Of a DNA stretch of 64,000 bases, positions 53,846 to 62,570 are shown in pieces. The position numbers and the translations under genes are program-made. The notes under the pieces were generated by a model that did no database searches, had not been told where the DNA came from, and was given only the letters and a program-made list of their open reading frames with translations. The stretch's first letter is position 1; each line of letters opens with the position of its first letter. The DNA comes from Paracoccus thiocyanatus (GTDB lineage Bacteria > Pseudomonadota > Alphaproteobacteria > Rhodobacterales > Rhodobacteraceae), in contig NZ_FTMK01000002.1 in the NCBI RefSeq assembly GCF_900156255.1, positions 62,001-126,000 of the forward strand. Direction: 5' to 3'.

Positions 53846-55696
53846 TCAACGCTCCATCGCCTCCAATTCGTCGATAAAGCCTTCGATCATCGCCAGCCCC
53901 TTGTCCCAGAAGGCCGGGTCCGAGGCGTCAAGCCCGAAAGGCGCCAGCAATTCCTTGTGATGGCGCGAGCCGCCTGCCGCCAGCATGTCGAAATATTTCG
54001 CCTGGAAGTCCGGCAGCCCCTCTTCGTAGGCGGCGTAAAGCGCGTTCACCAGCCCGTCGCCAAAGGCATAGGCATAGACGTAAAAGGGCGAATGCACGAA
54101 ATGCGGCACATAGGTCCAGAACGTCTCGTATCCCGGCATGAACTCAAAGGCGTCGCCCAGGCTTTCGGCCTGCACCGACATCCACAGCGCGTTGATGTCT
54201 TCGGGCGTCAACTCGCCCTTGGCGCGCGCGGCATGCAGCTTGCATTCGAAATCATAGAAGGCGATCTGGCGCACCACGGTGTTGATCATGTCCTCGACCT
54301 TGCCGGCCAGCAGCGCCTTGCGCTGCGCCCTGTCGGCGGTGCGGGCCAGAAGCGCGCGGAAGGTCAGCATCTCGCCAAAGACGCTTGCGGTCTCGGCCAG
54401 GGTCAGCGGGGTCGCGGCCAGCAGTTCCCCTTGCCCGGCCGCCAGGCGCTGGTGGACGCCATGGCCCAGCTCATGCGCCAGCGTCATCACGTCGCGCGGC
54501 TTGCCCAGATAGTTCAGCAGCACATAGGGATGGACGGTGGTCACGGTCGGATGGGCAAAGGCGCCGGGCGCCTTGCCGGGCTTCACCCCCGCGTCGATCC
54601 AGCCTTTCTCGAAAAAGGGCTGCGCCAGGTCCGCCAGTTTGGGCGAAAAGCCCGCATAGGCGTCCAGCACCGTCGCCTGCGCCTCGGCCCAGGGGATCAG
54701 CCGCGGGCTTTCGCTGGGCAGCGGCGCGTTGCGGTCCCAGACTTGCAGCCTGTCCAGTCCAAGCCAGCGCGCCTTGAGCCGGTAGTAGCGGTGCGACAGG
54801 CGCGGATAGGCGGCGGTGACGGCGTTGCGCAGCGCCTCGACCACCTCGGGCTCGACATGGTTCGACAGGTGCCGCGCCGTCTGCGGCGTCGGCATCTTGC
54901 GCCACTTGTCCTCGATGGATTTTTCCTTGGCGAGCGTGTTGTGGATGCGGGCGAAAAGCTTGACGTTGCTGCCGAAGACCTGGGCCAGGGCGCGGGCGCC
55001 GGCCTCGCGCCGGGCGCGGTCGTGGTCGGTCAGCAGGTTCAGCGTGGCCTCCAGCCCCAGCTCCTCGCCCTCCACGTCAAAGGTCAGGCCGGCGGTGGTT
55101 TCGTCGAAAAGCCGGTTCCAGGCCGATGCGCCGACCACGGAATTGTCGTGCAAGAACCGTTCCAGCTCGTTCGATAGCTGATAGGGGCGCATGGCGCGCA
55201 TGCGGTCGAAGACCGGCTTGTAGCGGGCCGGACCGTTCGGCGCGGCAAAGATTTCCTCGTAGCGCGCATCGGGGATGCGGTTGAACTCCAGGCTGAAGAA
55301 GACCAGCTTGGCGGTCGCCGCGGTGATGCGGTCCTGAAGATCGCCCATCTGCTTGGCGCGGGCCGAATCGGTGGTGTTCTGGTAATAGCGCAGCCCGGCA
55401 TAGGACATGACCCGGCCGGCCAGGATGTCGATTTCCTGGTAGCGCTCGATGCAGTCCAGCATCTTGCCGGCGTCAAGCGAGGCCAGCTTGCCGTCATAGT
55501 CGCGGGCAAAGGTGCAGCAGGCGGTTTCCACCGCCTTCACGTCCCGGTCCAGTTCGGGGGAATCGGGGGCGGGGTAAAGATCGCCCAGGTCCCATTGCGG
55601 CAGCGCGCCCAGATCGGGGGTGCGGGCAGCGACGGCCAGGGCGTTCTCGTCGCGCGGCAGGATACGGTCCAGGGAATTTCGGGCAGAAATCGTCAT
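53846..55696 (-). CDS. pepF: Oligoendopeptidase F (M3 family)
   Basis: A zinc metallopeptidase that cuts short peptides in the cytoplasm. The 616-residue protein matches PepF in length. The zinc motif HELGH near residue 406 is complete (AHELGHGVH) and a third ligand Glu lies downstream in LAETASVFGE. The ATG at 55696 follows GAAAGGACC; an ATG at 55711 would add five residues. No signal peptide. Not part of the catabolic operon: it is convergent with the aldehyde dehydrogenase gene. Confidence 0.93.
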   Translation of the reverse strand: MTISARNSLDRILPRDENALAVAARTPDLGALPQWDLGDLYPAPDSPELDRDVKAVETACCTFARDYDGKLASLDAGKMLDCIERYQEIDILAGRVMSYAGLRYYQNTTDSARAKQMGDLQDRITAATAKLVFFSLEFNRIPDARYEEIFAAPNGPARYKPVFDRMRAMRPYQLSNELERFLHDNSVVGASAWNRLFDETTAGLTFDVEGEELGLEATLNLLTDHDRARREAGARALAQVFGSNVKLFARIHNTLAKEKSIEDKWRKMPTPQTARHLSNHVEPEVVEALRNAVTAAYPRLSHRYYRLKARWLGLDRLQVWDRNAPLPSESPRLIPWAEAQATVLDAYAGFSPKLADLAQPFFEKGWIDAGVKPGKAPGAFAHPTVTTVHPYVLLNYLGKPRDVMTLAHELGHGVHQRLAAGQGELLAATPLTLAETASVFGEMLTFRALLARTADRAQRKALLAGKVEDMINTVVRQIAFYDFECKLHAARAKGELTPEDINALWMSVQAESLGDAFEFMPGYETFWTYVPHFVHSPFYVYAYAFGDGLVNALYAAYEEGLPDFQAKYFDMLAAGGSRHHKELLAPFGLDASDPAFWDKGLAMIEGFIDELEAMER

Positions 55697-55785
55697 GATC
55701 GGTCCTTTCATCTGGTTCCAGATGTGACCTCTGCGCGGCCGGGCTGCAAGCCATGGATGGCATAAGCGGCGCTGCCATGGCGCCG

Positions 55786-56730
55786 TCAGCCGGCCGGGAC
55801 GGCGCCGAAATGGGCCAGGGCGGTGGCAAGGAAGCGGTCGCGGACCGGCGCGCGCTCCATCATCGGCTCGTGGCGGCAATCGGCCAGCTCCAGCAGCGTC
55901 GCGCCGGGCCATGCGGCGGCGCGGGCGCGGATCGCGGCGGCCGAGACGATGGCCTCGCGGTCGCCCAGCGCGATCAGCGCCGGCAGCGCGGGCGGGGGCA
56001 GGGCGGCCAGGCGCCGGCATTCCAGCAGCGCCGCGCACAGCCAGTCGTTGCTGGCGCCGCCGACGGAAATATCGGGCCAGGCCGCGGCTTCGGCCACCAG
56101 CCGCCCCCAGCGCTGGCCGTCGCCGGTCAACAGGTTGCCGCGGAACGGGTCCACCAGGACAAAGCTGTCCTCGCCGCCGGCGCCGGGCGCCGGATGGCCG
56201 CCGCGGCCCAGCCATTGCCCCAGGCGGGCGGTGGCCAGCGCCAGCGCCGCGGGGACGCGGCGCAGGTTGATGCCCCACATCGGCGCGGAAAACACCGCGT
56301 CCTGGACCGGCAGGCCGGCGTCAAGCGCCGCCAGGCCGATGGCCCCGCCCATGGAATGCGCCAGCAGATGCCAGGGGCGCGGCAGGTCCAGTTCCTGCGC
56401 CGCGATCACCAGTTCCACCACATCGCGCTGGTAATCGGCGAAATCGCCGATATGGCCGGGCCGCGCATTGTCTTGCAGCCGGTCCGACATGCCCTGGCCG
56501 CGCCAGTCCAGCGCCAGGACGTCCAGCCCGGCGGCATTCAGGTCGGCGGCGATCCCGTCGTATTTTTCCAGGTATTCCGTGCGGCCCGGAAACAGCAATA
56601 CCGTCCCCGAGCCGCCGCCCGCCGCCCAATGCGCCGCGCGCAGGCGCACCCCGTCATCGGCCCGCAGCCAAAAGGCGCGGGCCTGGGGCATCGGGTCGCC
56701 CGGCAGCGTGTTGTAGGGTGCGGGCTTCAT
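55786..56730 (-). CDS. Alpha/beta hydrolase, lysophospholipase-like
   Basis: A 314-residue hydrolase of the monoacylglycerol lipase/PldB group. The nucleophile is S126 in AHSMGGA; the oxyanion region is LLFPGRTEY, and the active-site His is probably in the C-terminal DCRHEPMMER. Substrate is unknown but likely a lipid ester. No signal peptide. It lies 90 bp upstream of pepF and follows the SCP2 gene by six bases, in the same direction, so it may form an operon with the SCP2 protein. Confidence 0.85.
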   Translation of the reverse strand: MKPAPYNTLPGDPMPQARAFWLRADDGVRLRAAHWAAGGGSGTVLLFPGRTEYLEKYDGIAADLNAAGLDVLALDWRGQGMSDRLQDNARPGHIGDFADYQRDVVELVIAAQELDLPRPWHLLAHSMGGAIGLAALDAGLPVQDAVFSAPMWGINLRRVPAALALATARLGQWLGRGGHPAPGAGGEDSFVLVDPFRGNLLTGDGQRWGRLVAEAAAWPDISVGGASNDWLCAALLECRRLAALPPPALPALIALGDREAIVSAAAIRARAAAWPGATLLELADCRHEPMMERAPVRDRFLATALAHFGAVPAG

Positions 56731-56736
56731 CGTCGT

Positions 56737-57021
56737 CTAGGACAGCAGCGCCCCCAGCTTCATCGCCGCGCCCATCGAGCCGTCGACCCGCAGCTTGCCG
56801 GTCATGAAGGCGGTGGTCGGGTTCACGTCGCCCGACAGCAGCCCCTCGAAGGTCTCGCGGCTGGCGGTCAGCGTCACCTCGGCCTCGTCATCGCCTGCGC
56901 GCGCGCCGTTCTCGTCGATATAGACCGAGCCTTCGCCCTCGATGACGAACTTGGCGGTGCCGTCGAAGCCCTTGGCCTTTTCGTCCAGCGCGGCCACGGC
57001 GCCTTCGATGACCTTGCTCAT
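56737..57021 (-). CDS. SCP2 sterol-binding domain protein
   Basis: A 94-residue single SCP2 domain, a lipid-binding fold. Residues such as FVIEGEGSVYID and ADDEAEVTLTAS (residues about 25-55), and GKLRVDGSMGAAMKL near the C-terminus, match the bacterial stand-alone group. In alphaproteobacteria it probably binds fatty acids or acyl-CoA rather than sterol. Gap to the hydrolase gene is only six bases, which suggests a shared lipid role. Start ATG 57021, in a short divergent gap with the TPR gene. Confidence 0.88.
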   Translation of the reverse strand: MSKVIEGAVAALDEKAKGFDGTAKFVIEGEGSVYIDENGARAGDDEAEVTLTASRETFEGLLSGDVNPTTAFMTGKLRVDGSMGAAMKLGALLS

Positions 57022-57072
57022 TCTCGCGATCTCCTGTTCTCGTGTCTGGAATTAGACGATGGGGAAAGTTAC

Positions 57073-57786
57073 ATGGGGATTATGCTTTTGCCAGTCCCCC
57101 ATTTCCATCCTGCCGTCGCGGCAGCGCTTCTCCTGGGGCTGGCGGGCCTGGGGGCTGTCCTGCCGGCGCAGGCCGCACCGCCGGCGACCGCCGTCCAGGA
57201 CCAGGCGCCGGGGCCGGCGCCCGACGCGGATCCCGATGCGCTGCCCCAGGGGCCGCTTGCCGAACCCGCCCCCCCGGCCGAGCCGACGGATGCCGCGCGG
57301 CTGCGCGCGCGCGAGGATCTGGACCTGCTGTTCGCCGAACTGGCCCAGCCGGGCGGCGAGACATGGGCGCGGGCCGAATCCGACATCATCCGCATCTGGT
57401 CGCGTTCGGGATCGGCGGTGACGGACCTGCTTTACAAGCGCGGCGAATCGGCGCTGGACGCCGGCGACACGGCCGCCGCCATCGGCCATTTGACCGCTTT
57501 GACCGATCACGCACCGGATTTCGCCGCCGGCTGGCATCTGCGCGCCGTGGCCTTCTACCTGGACGGCGATCCGGGCCCCGCGCTTTCCGATCTGGGCCAG
57601 GCGCTGCGGCTGGAGCCGCGGCATTTCGGCGCCCTGACCCAGCTTGGCGCCATTCTCGAGGAACTGGGCGACGACCGCGGGGCGCTGTCGGCCTTTCGCA
57701 AAAGCCTGAAGATCCATCCCCATCAACAAGAGGCGCTGGATGCGGTCCGCCGCCTCGAACGCCAGACGCAGGGCACGGACGCCTGA
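57073..57786 (+). CDS. TPR-repeat protein with signal peptide
   Basis: A 237-residue exported protein. A signal sequence (hydrophobic run AAALLLGLAGLGAVLPAQA) is followed by a Pro/Ala-rich linker and about three tetratricopeptide repeats between residues 125 and 230 (for example ALDAGDTAAAIGHLTALTDHAPDF and AVAFYLDGDPGPALSDLGQALRL). TPR proteins serve as docking scaffolds. The ATG at 57073 follows GGGGAAAG; ATG 57082 is possible. It ends one base before the helicase start, so they are probably cotranscribed. Confidence 0.82.
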   Translation: MGIMLLPVPHFHPAVAAALLLGLAGLGAVLPAQAAPPATAVQDQAPGPAPDADPDALPQGPLAEPAPPAEPTDAARLRAREDLDLLFAELAQPGGETWARAESDIIRIWSRSGSAVTDLLYKRGESALDAGDTAAAIGHLTALTDHAPDFAAGWHLRAVAFYLDGDPGPALSDLGQALRLEPRHFGALTQLGAILEELGDDRGALSAFRKSLKIHPHQQEALDAVRRLERQTQGTDA

Positions 57787-57787
57787 C

Positions 57788-60700
57788 ATGCAGGACAGAT
57801 CGCGGGTCACGGCCGTCCTTGGCCCGACCAATACCGGCAAGACCCATTATGCCATCGACCGGATGCTGGCGCATCGCACCGGGGTCATCGGCCTGCCGCT
57901 GCGCCTGCTGGCGCGCGAGGTCTATGACCGTATCGTCAAGGCGCGCGGCCCCTCGGTCGTGGCGCTGGTCACCGGCGAAGAGCGGATCGTGCCCGAGCGG
58001 GTGCAATACTGGGTCGCCACCACCGAGGCCATGCCCGAGGTCGGCGCCGATTTCGTCGCCATCGACGAGATCCAGCTTTGCGCCGACCCCGAACGCGGCC
58101 ATGTCTTTACCGACCGTCTGCTGAACATGCGGGGCTTGCACGAAACCCTGCTGCTGGGCAGCGACACCATGCGCCCCGCCATCGCCGCGCTGGTGCCGCA
58201 GGCGCAGTTCATGCGGCGCGAGCGGTTTTCGGCGCTGTCCTGGGCCGGCTCGAAAAAGATCAGCCGGATGCCGCCGCGTTCGGCCATCGTCTGCTTCTCG
58301 GTCGAAGAGGTCTATGCCACGGCCGAGCTGATCCGCCGGCAAAAGGGCGGCTGCGCCGTGGTCATGGGCGCGCTGTCGCCCCGGACCCGCAACGCCCAGG
58401 TCGCGATGTATCAGCAGGGCGAGGTCGATTACCTGGTCGCCACCGACGCCATCGGCATGGGGCTGAACCTGGATATCCGCCACATCGCCTTTTCCGCGAC
58501 CGAGAAATTCGACGGCCGCCGCTATCGCCCGCTGTTCCCGCACGAGCTGGGCCAGATCGCCGGCCGCGCCGGGCGCCATACCGAGCCGGGCACCTTTGGC
58601 GTGACCGGCGACGCCTCGCCGCTGGAGGAAGGCTTGGTCGAGGCCATCGAGAACCACCGCTTCCAGCCCATCGCGCGGTTGATGTGGCGCAATGCGGCGC
58701 TGGAATTCGGCACGGTCGAGCGGTTGCTGCAAAGCCTTGAGACCGCGCCGCAGTCGGAATGGCTGGCGCGGGGGCGCGAGGCGGACGACATGCGCGCGCT
58801 CAAGGCGCTGTCGTCGATGCCGGAAATCCGCGACCAGGTGACGCATCCGCGCGACGTGCGGCTGCTGTGGGATGTCTGCCGGATCCCGGATTTCCGCGGC
58901 ATCTCGCCGGTGGAACATGCGACCCTGTTGGCGCGGATCTTCGGCTTCCTGCGCGAGGGCGGCGTTCCGGGCGACTGGCTGGCGGGGCAGATCGGCCGTA
59001 TCGACCGAGTTCAGGGCGATATCGACACATTGTCGAAACGATTGGCATATATCCGCACCTGGACCTATGTCGCCCAGCGTTCGGGCTGGGTGTCGGACGA
59101 AAGTCATTGGCGCGCCGAGACGCGCGCGGTAGAAGATCGGTTGTCGGACGCGTTACACGCGGCGCTGACGCAAAGATTCGTGGACCGGCGCACCTCTGTG
59201 CTGCTGCGCCGGCTCAAACAGAAGGAGAGCCTTTTGGCCGAGGTGAATGACAAGGGCGAAGTAACGGTCGAGGGCGAATTCGCCGGCCGTCTGGAAGGCT
59301 TCCGCTTCCACGCCGATCCGAGCGCAACCGGGGACGAGGCGCGGATGCTGCAACGCGCCGCCTATGAGGCGCTGCGCCCCGAATTCCATCTGCGCGCCGA
59401 CCGTTTCTATAACGCGCCGGATACCGAGCTGGACTTCACCGAACAGGGCGGCCTGATGTGGGGCGCCTCGGCGGTGGGCAAGCTGGTCAAGGGCACCGAG
59501 GCGCTGAAGCCCGGCGTCGAACCCTTCGTCGACGAAGAGGCCGGCGCCGAGATCGCCGAAAAGGTGCGCCGCCGCCTTCAGCATTTCGTGGACCGCAAGA
59601 TCGCCACGCTGTTCGAGCCGCTTCTGGCGCTCAGGAACGACGAGACGCTGACCGGCCTGGCGCGCGGCTTCGGCTTTCGCCTGCTTGAATCCTTTGGCGT
59701 GCTGCCGCGCGAAGGCGTCGCGGCCGAGGTCAAGGAGCTTGACCAGGAGGCGCGCGGCCTTTTGCGCAAGCATGGCGTGCGCTTCGGCCAGTTCACCATC
59801 TTCCAGCCGGCGCTGCTGAAGCCGGCGCCGACCCGGCTGCGGCTGGTGCTGTGGGGGCTGGACCAGGGCCTGGCCGAGTTTCCCGAAAGCCCGCCGCCCG
59901 GCCTGGTGACGATCCCCAACCTGCCCGACGTTCCCAAGGGCTATTACACGCTGTCGGGCTATCACCCGGCCGGCGAACGCGCGATCCGCATCGACATGCT
60001 GGAGCGGCTGGCCGACATGCTGCGCAGCCAGGACAGCCGCGGCGGCTTTGAGGCGACGCCGGACATGCTGTCGATCACCGGCATGACCCTGGAACAGTTC
60101 GCCGGGCTGATGCAGGGCTTGGGCTATCGCGCCGAGCGGGCGGAGCGCGCCAAGGCCCGCGCCGAAACCCCGCCCGAGCCGGCGCCCGAAACCCCCGCCG
60201 AGCCGGCCGATCACGAACATCCGCTGACCGAAGAGGAAAGCGTCCTGGCCGCCGAGACCCGTGCCAAGTGGGAGGCCGAGCAGGCCGCCCGCAAGGCGGC
60301 CGAGGCCGAGCAGGCCGAACAGGCCGCCAGCGCGGCCGGGGCCGAACAGGCCGCCAGCGCGGCGGGGGCCGAGCCGACCGCTGCGGCCCAAGCCCAGGCC
60401 GAGGACGGCGGCGAATCGCCCGCAGCCGAGCCGGCGCAAGCCCCGGCGCCCGAGATGGAAGTGTTCTACACCTTCACCTGGGCGCCGCGTCCGCGCGGCG
60501 GGCACCGCCGGCCGGAACGCGCCGAGCGCCAGGGGCAGGGCCAGGCGCAGGCCCGACCGCAGGGCGAACGCGGCCCGCGCCGCGAGCGCGAGGCGGGACA
60601 GGAGAACCGCCGCGACGGCAAGCCTTTCGAAGGAAAGCGCCGCGACGACCAGCGCGGCGAACGGGGCGAGCGCGGCCCCAAAGGCAAGCCCAAGGGCAAG

Positions 60701-60811
60701 CCGCGCCATGACGGGCCGAAAACATTCGAAGCCCGCCCGCCGCGGGCCGAGAAAAAGGCCGATCCCGACAGCCCCTTTGCCATTCTGGCCGCGCTCAAGA
60801 ACAAGACGTGA
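57788..60811 (+). CDS. SUV3-like superfamily 2 RNA helicase with low-complexity C-terminal tail
   Basis: A 1007-residue helicase related to mitochondrial SUV3. Residues 12-19 form Walker A (GPTNTGKT); the DExx motif is DEIQ near 93; motif VI is QIAGRAGRH near 255. The helicase core spans about 1-330, followed by the SUV3-type regions to about 800. The last 200 residues are low complexity: first Ala/Glu-rich with tandem AEQAASAAG repeats, then Arg/Gly/Lys-rich (for example RGERGERGPKGKPKGKP), which should bind RNA. In alphaproteobacteria it is thought to act in RNA turnover. Start ATG 57788. Its stop overlaps the S4-protein start (GTGA). Confidence 0.9.
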   Translation: MQDRSRVTAVLGPTNTGKTHYAIDRMLAHRTGVIGLPLRLLAREVYDRIVKARGPSVVALVTGEERIVPERVQYWVATTEAMPEVGADFVAIDEIQLCADPERGHVFTDRLLNMRGLHETLLLGSDTMRPAIAALVPQAQFMRRERFSALSWAGSKKISRMPPRSAIVCFSVEEVYATAELIRRQKGGCAVVMGALSPRTRNAQVAMYQQGEVDYLVATDAIGMGLNLDIRHIAFSATEKFDGRRYRPLFPHELGQIAGRAGRHTEPGTFGVTGDASPLEEGLVEAIENHRFQPIARLMWRNAALEFGTVERLLQSLETAPQSEWLARGREADDMRALKALSSMPEIRDQVTHPRDVRLLWDVCRIPDFRGISPVEHATLLARIFGFLREGGVPGDWLAGQIGRIDRVQGDIDTLSKRLAYIRTWTYVAQRSGWVSDESHWRAETRAVEDRLSDALHAALTQRFVDRRTSVLLRRLKQKESLLAEVNDKGEVTVEGEFAGRLEGFRFHADPSATGDEARMLQRAAYEALRPEFHLRADRFYNAPDTELDFTEQGGLMWGASAVGKLVKGTEALKPGVEPFVDEEAGAEIAEKVRRRLQHFVDRKIATLFEPLLALRNDETLTGLARGFGFRLLESFGVLPREGVAAEVKELDQEARGLLRKHGVRFGQFTIFQPALLKPAPTRLRLVLWGLDQGLAEFPESPPPGLVTIPNLPDVPKGYYTLSGYHPAGERAIRIDMLERLADMLRSQDSRGGFEATPDMLSITGMTLEQFAGLMQGLGYRAERAERAKARAETPPEPAPETPAEPADHEHPLTEEESVLAAETRAKWEAEQAARKAAEAEQAEQAASAAGAEQAASAAGAEPTAAAQAQAEDGGESPAAEPAQAPAPEMEVFYTFTWAPRPRGGHRRPERAERQGQGQAQARPQGERGPRREREAGQENRRDGKPFEGKRRDDQRGERGERGPKGKPKGKPRHDGPKTFEARPPRAEKKADPDSPFAILAALKNKT
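60314..60367 (+). repeat. Tandem 27-bp repeat in the helicase tail
   Basis: Two copies of a 27-bp unit with one mismatch encode AEQAASAAG twice. Being in frame, copy number can change without breaking the gene, so length should vary between strains. Confidence 0.8.
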
Positions 60812-61077
60812 GCACAGAGGGCGCGGCAAGCATCCGGCTGGACCGCTGGCTGCATCATGCGCGGCTGTTCAAGACACGCACCCTGGCCGCCGATGCGATC
60901 GGCGGCGGGGGCATCCGGCTGAACGGGCAATCTTGCAGCAAGCCGGCCCAGGCGGTGCGGGGCGGCGACACCGTCACCCTGTCCGCCCATGGCCGGGTGC
61001 GGGTGCTGCGCGTGCTTCAACTGGGCGAAAGGCGCGGCCCGGCCAGCGAAGCGGCGACGCTTTACCAGGAACTCTAG
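60808..61077 (+). CDS. S4-domain RNA-binding protein (Hsp15-like)
   Basis: An 89-residue S4 domain protein, like Hsp15, which binds stalled 50S ribosomal subunits carrying nascent peptide. The S4 motif is RLDRWLHHARLFKTRTLAADAI and the following RLNGQSCSKPA. The GTG start overlaps the helicase stop as GTGA, so the two are translationally coupled, which implies a role in RNA or ribosome quality control. The short protein lacks the C-terminal extension of E. coli Hsp15. The 169 bp downstream, to fdxA, contain nothing I can assign. Confidence 0.85.
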   Translation: MSTEGAASIRLDRWLHHARLFKTRTLAADAIGGGGIRLNGQSCSKPAQAVRGGDTVTLSAHGRVRVLRVLQLGERRGPASEAATLYQEL

Positions 61078-61246
61078 CCGGCCCCTTGCGCGTTCGGGAA
61101 CCGGGTTCCCCGTGCCGGCCTTGCGGCAGAACGTCATCCCGACCTGGCGGTGCGCGTGCCCTATCCTCGTCTTTTCGGCCCTGCCGGCCTTGATTGATGG
61201 CGGCGGCGGGCGTAACTAGCCGGTCAGGAAACAGGAATATCTCGCC

Positions 61247-61585
61247 ATGACTTATGTCGTCACAGAAAACTGCATCATGTGCAAATACACCGACTGCGTC
61301 GAGGTGTGCCCGGTGGACTGTTTCTATGAAGGCGAGAATACGCTGGTGATCCATCCCGACGAATGTATCGACTGCGGCGTCTGCGAACCCGAATGCCCGG
61401 CGGATGCGATTCGCCCCGATACCGAGCCCGACATGGAAACCTGGGTCGAGTTCAACCGCAAATATGCCGAGAACTGGCCGGTCATCACCCGCAAGAAGGA
61501 TCCGATGCCCGGCTATCAGGAAATGGACGGCGCACCCGGCAAGCTGGAAAAATACTTTTCGGAAGCGCCGGGCGAGGGGGATTGA
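61247..61585 (+). CDS. fdxA: Seven-iron ferredoxin FdxA
   Basis: A 112-residue ferredoxin with one [3Fe-4S] and one [4Fe-4S] cluster. Expected ligands are C9, C17 and C50 for the three-iron cluster, and C21, C40, C43 and C46 for the four-iron one. The sequences [14 protein letters not shown] and [12 protein letters not shown] carry them. The C-terminal half is the extended acidic tail of the FdxA type. Electron partner is unknown. It lies upstream of carD in the same direction; the 357-bp gap contains the carD promoter. Confidence 0.95.
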   Translation: MTYVVTENCIMCKYTDCVEVCPVDCFYEGENTLVIHPDECIDCGVCEPECPADAIRPDTEPDMETWVEFNRKYAENWPVITRKKDPMPGYQEMDGAPGKLEKYFSEAPGEGD

Positions 61586-61744
61586 GGCCGGCCATCGGCC
61601 TTTGGCCGGTGCAAAAGCGGCTTGCCGGCGGGAAGTGATTCGCGCCGGGCGCGCTTTAATGTGACCGGCGCAATCCGTCAGTCGCCTGATCTTGCAGGAA
61701 TAATTCCCTATTCGACAGGTCCCGCGCCGCTTTGCAGCGAAGCT

Positions 61745-61773
61745 TTGAAATGGCGGGATTTTTATGTTATGAT
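61745..61773 (+). promoter_or_regulatory. Strong predicted sigma-70 promoter for carD
   Basis: TTGAAA at 61745-61750 and TATGAT at 61768-61773 are 17 bases apart, close to consensus. It lies in the 357-bp gap between fdxA and carD. Transcription would begin near 61780, leaving a leader of about 160 bases. The leader holds CCCGAAAGGGGGG and CCGCCTTTGG stretches that may fold. The first half of the gap (61586-61744) shows nothing but a weak CCGGCCA/TGGCCGG hairpin just after fdxA. Confidence 0.7.
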
Positions 61774-61942
61774 CCAGCCGTCTCGCGCCGGTGGGGCCGC
61801 TTTGGTGGCTTTGTCGGCGCTGCTGCCACGACCGCCCACCCGGTCAAACGTGCAAGAACAACAATATCTGGCCCGAAAGGGGGGATCGTCCCGCCTTTGG
61901 GGTCTTTGTGCCGCGTGGCGGCGCCGCTGTGAAGGAAGCCCA

Positions 61943-62452
61943 ATGTCGAAAGCCAAGAAGACCGAATTCCGTCCCGATGACTTTGTCGTCTATCCGACCC
62001 ATGGTGTGGGTCGCATCGTTTCGATCGAAGAGCAAGAGGTCGCGGGGCTGCGGCTGGAAATGTTCGTGATCTCATTCGAGAAGGACAAGATGACCCTGCG
62101 CGTCCCGACCGCACGGGCGACCGAAATCGGCATGCGCGGCCTGTCGACCCCCGACCTGGTCGAACGGGCGCTGGACACGCTTAAGGGCAAGGCTCGCGTC
62201 AAGCGCGCGATGTGGTCGCGCCGCGCCCAGGAATACGAGCAAAAGATCAATTCGGGCGACCTGATGTCGATCGCCGAGGTGGTGCGCGACCTGCATCGCA
62301 ACGACGACCAGCGCGAGCAGTCCTATTCCGAACGCCAGCTTTACGAAGCGGCGCTGGACCGGCTGACCCGCGAAGTCGCCGCCGTTTCCGGCATGGACGA
62401 GGCTGGGGCCCAGAAAAAGGTGGAAACCGTTCTGACCGCGCGCGCCGCCTGA
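61943..62452 (+). CDS. carD: CarD family RNA polymerase-binding regulator
   Basis: CarD binds the RNA polymerase beta subunit and stabilises open promoter complexes. The 169-residue protein has the N-terminal Tudor-like RNA polymerase interaction domain (VVYPTHGVGRIVSIEEQEVAG at about 14-34) and a helical C-terminal DNA-binding domain. Known in alphaproteobacteria (CdnL). The ATG at 61943 follows GAAGGAAG. It is transcribed from its own promoter with a long leader and ends at an intrinsic terminator. Confidence 0.94.
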   Translation: MSKAKKTEFRPDDFVVYPTHGVGRIVSIEEQEVAGLRLEMFVISFEKDKMTLRVPTARATEIGMRGLSTPDLVERALDTLKGKARVKRAMWSRRAQEYEQKINSGDLMSIAEVVRDLHRNDDQREQSYSERQLYEAALDRLTREVAAVSGMDEAGAQKKVETVLTARAA

Positions 62453-62474
62453 ACCACCTGCCGCCGCAATGACT

Positions 62475-62499
62475 GGGTGCCCGCAGGGGCACCCTTTTT
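62475..62499 (+). terminator. Intrinsic terminator after carD
   Basis: An 8-bp stem, GGGTGCCC/GGGCACCC, with a GCAG loop, is followed by five T residues. Confidence 0.9.
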
Positions 62500-62570
62500 C
62501 ATGGCGGCGGGCGCTGATCGTGAAGCGGCGTCGGCCCGCAACGGGGCGGGCAGGGGCCGCCCGCCGCAGT

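Noticed and set aside
55697..56278. An N-terminal extension of the PepF frame by nearly 200 codons
   Set aside because: It runs through the alpha/beta hydrolase gene in another frame and has no family similarity; ATG 55696 gives the normal PepF length.
61588..61609. CCGGCCA/TGGCCGG hairpin after fdxA as a terminator
   Set aside because: The stem is only seven pairs, the loop is long and no T run follows.
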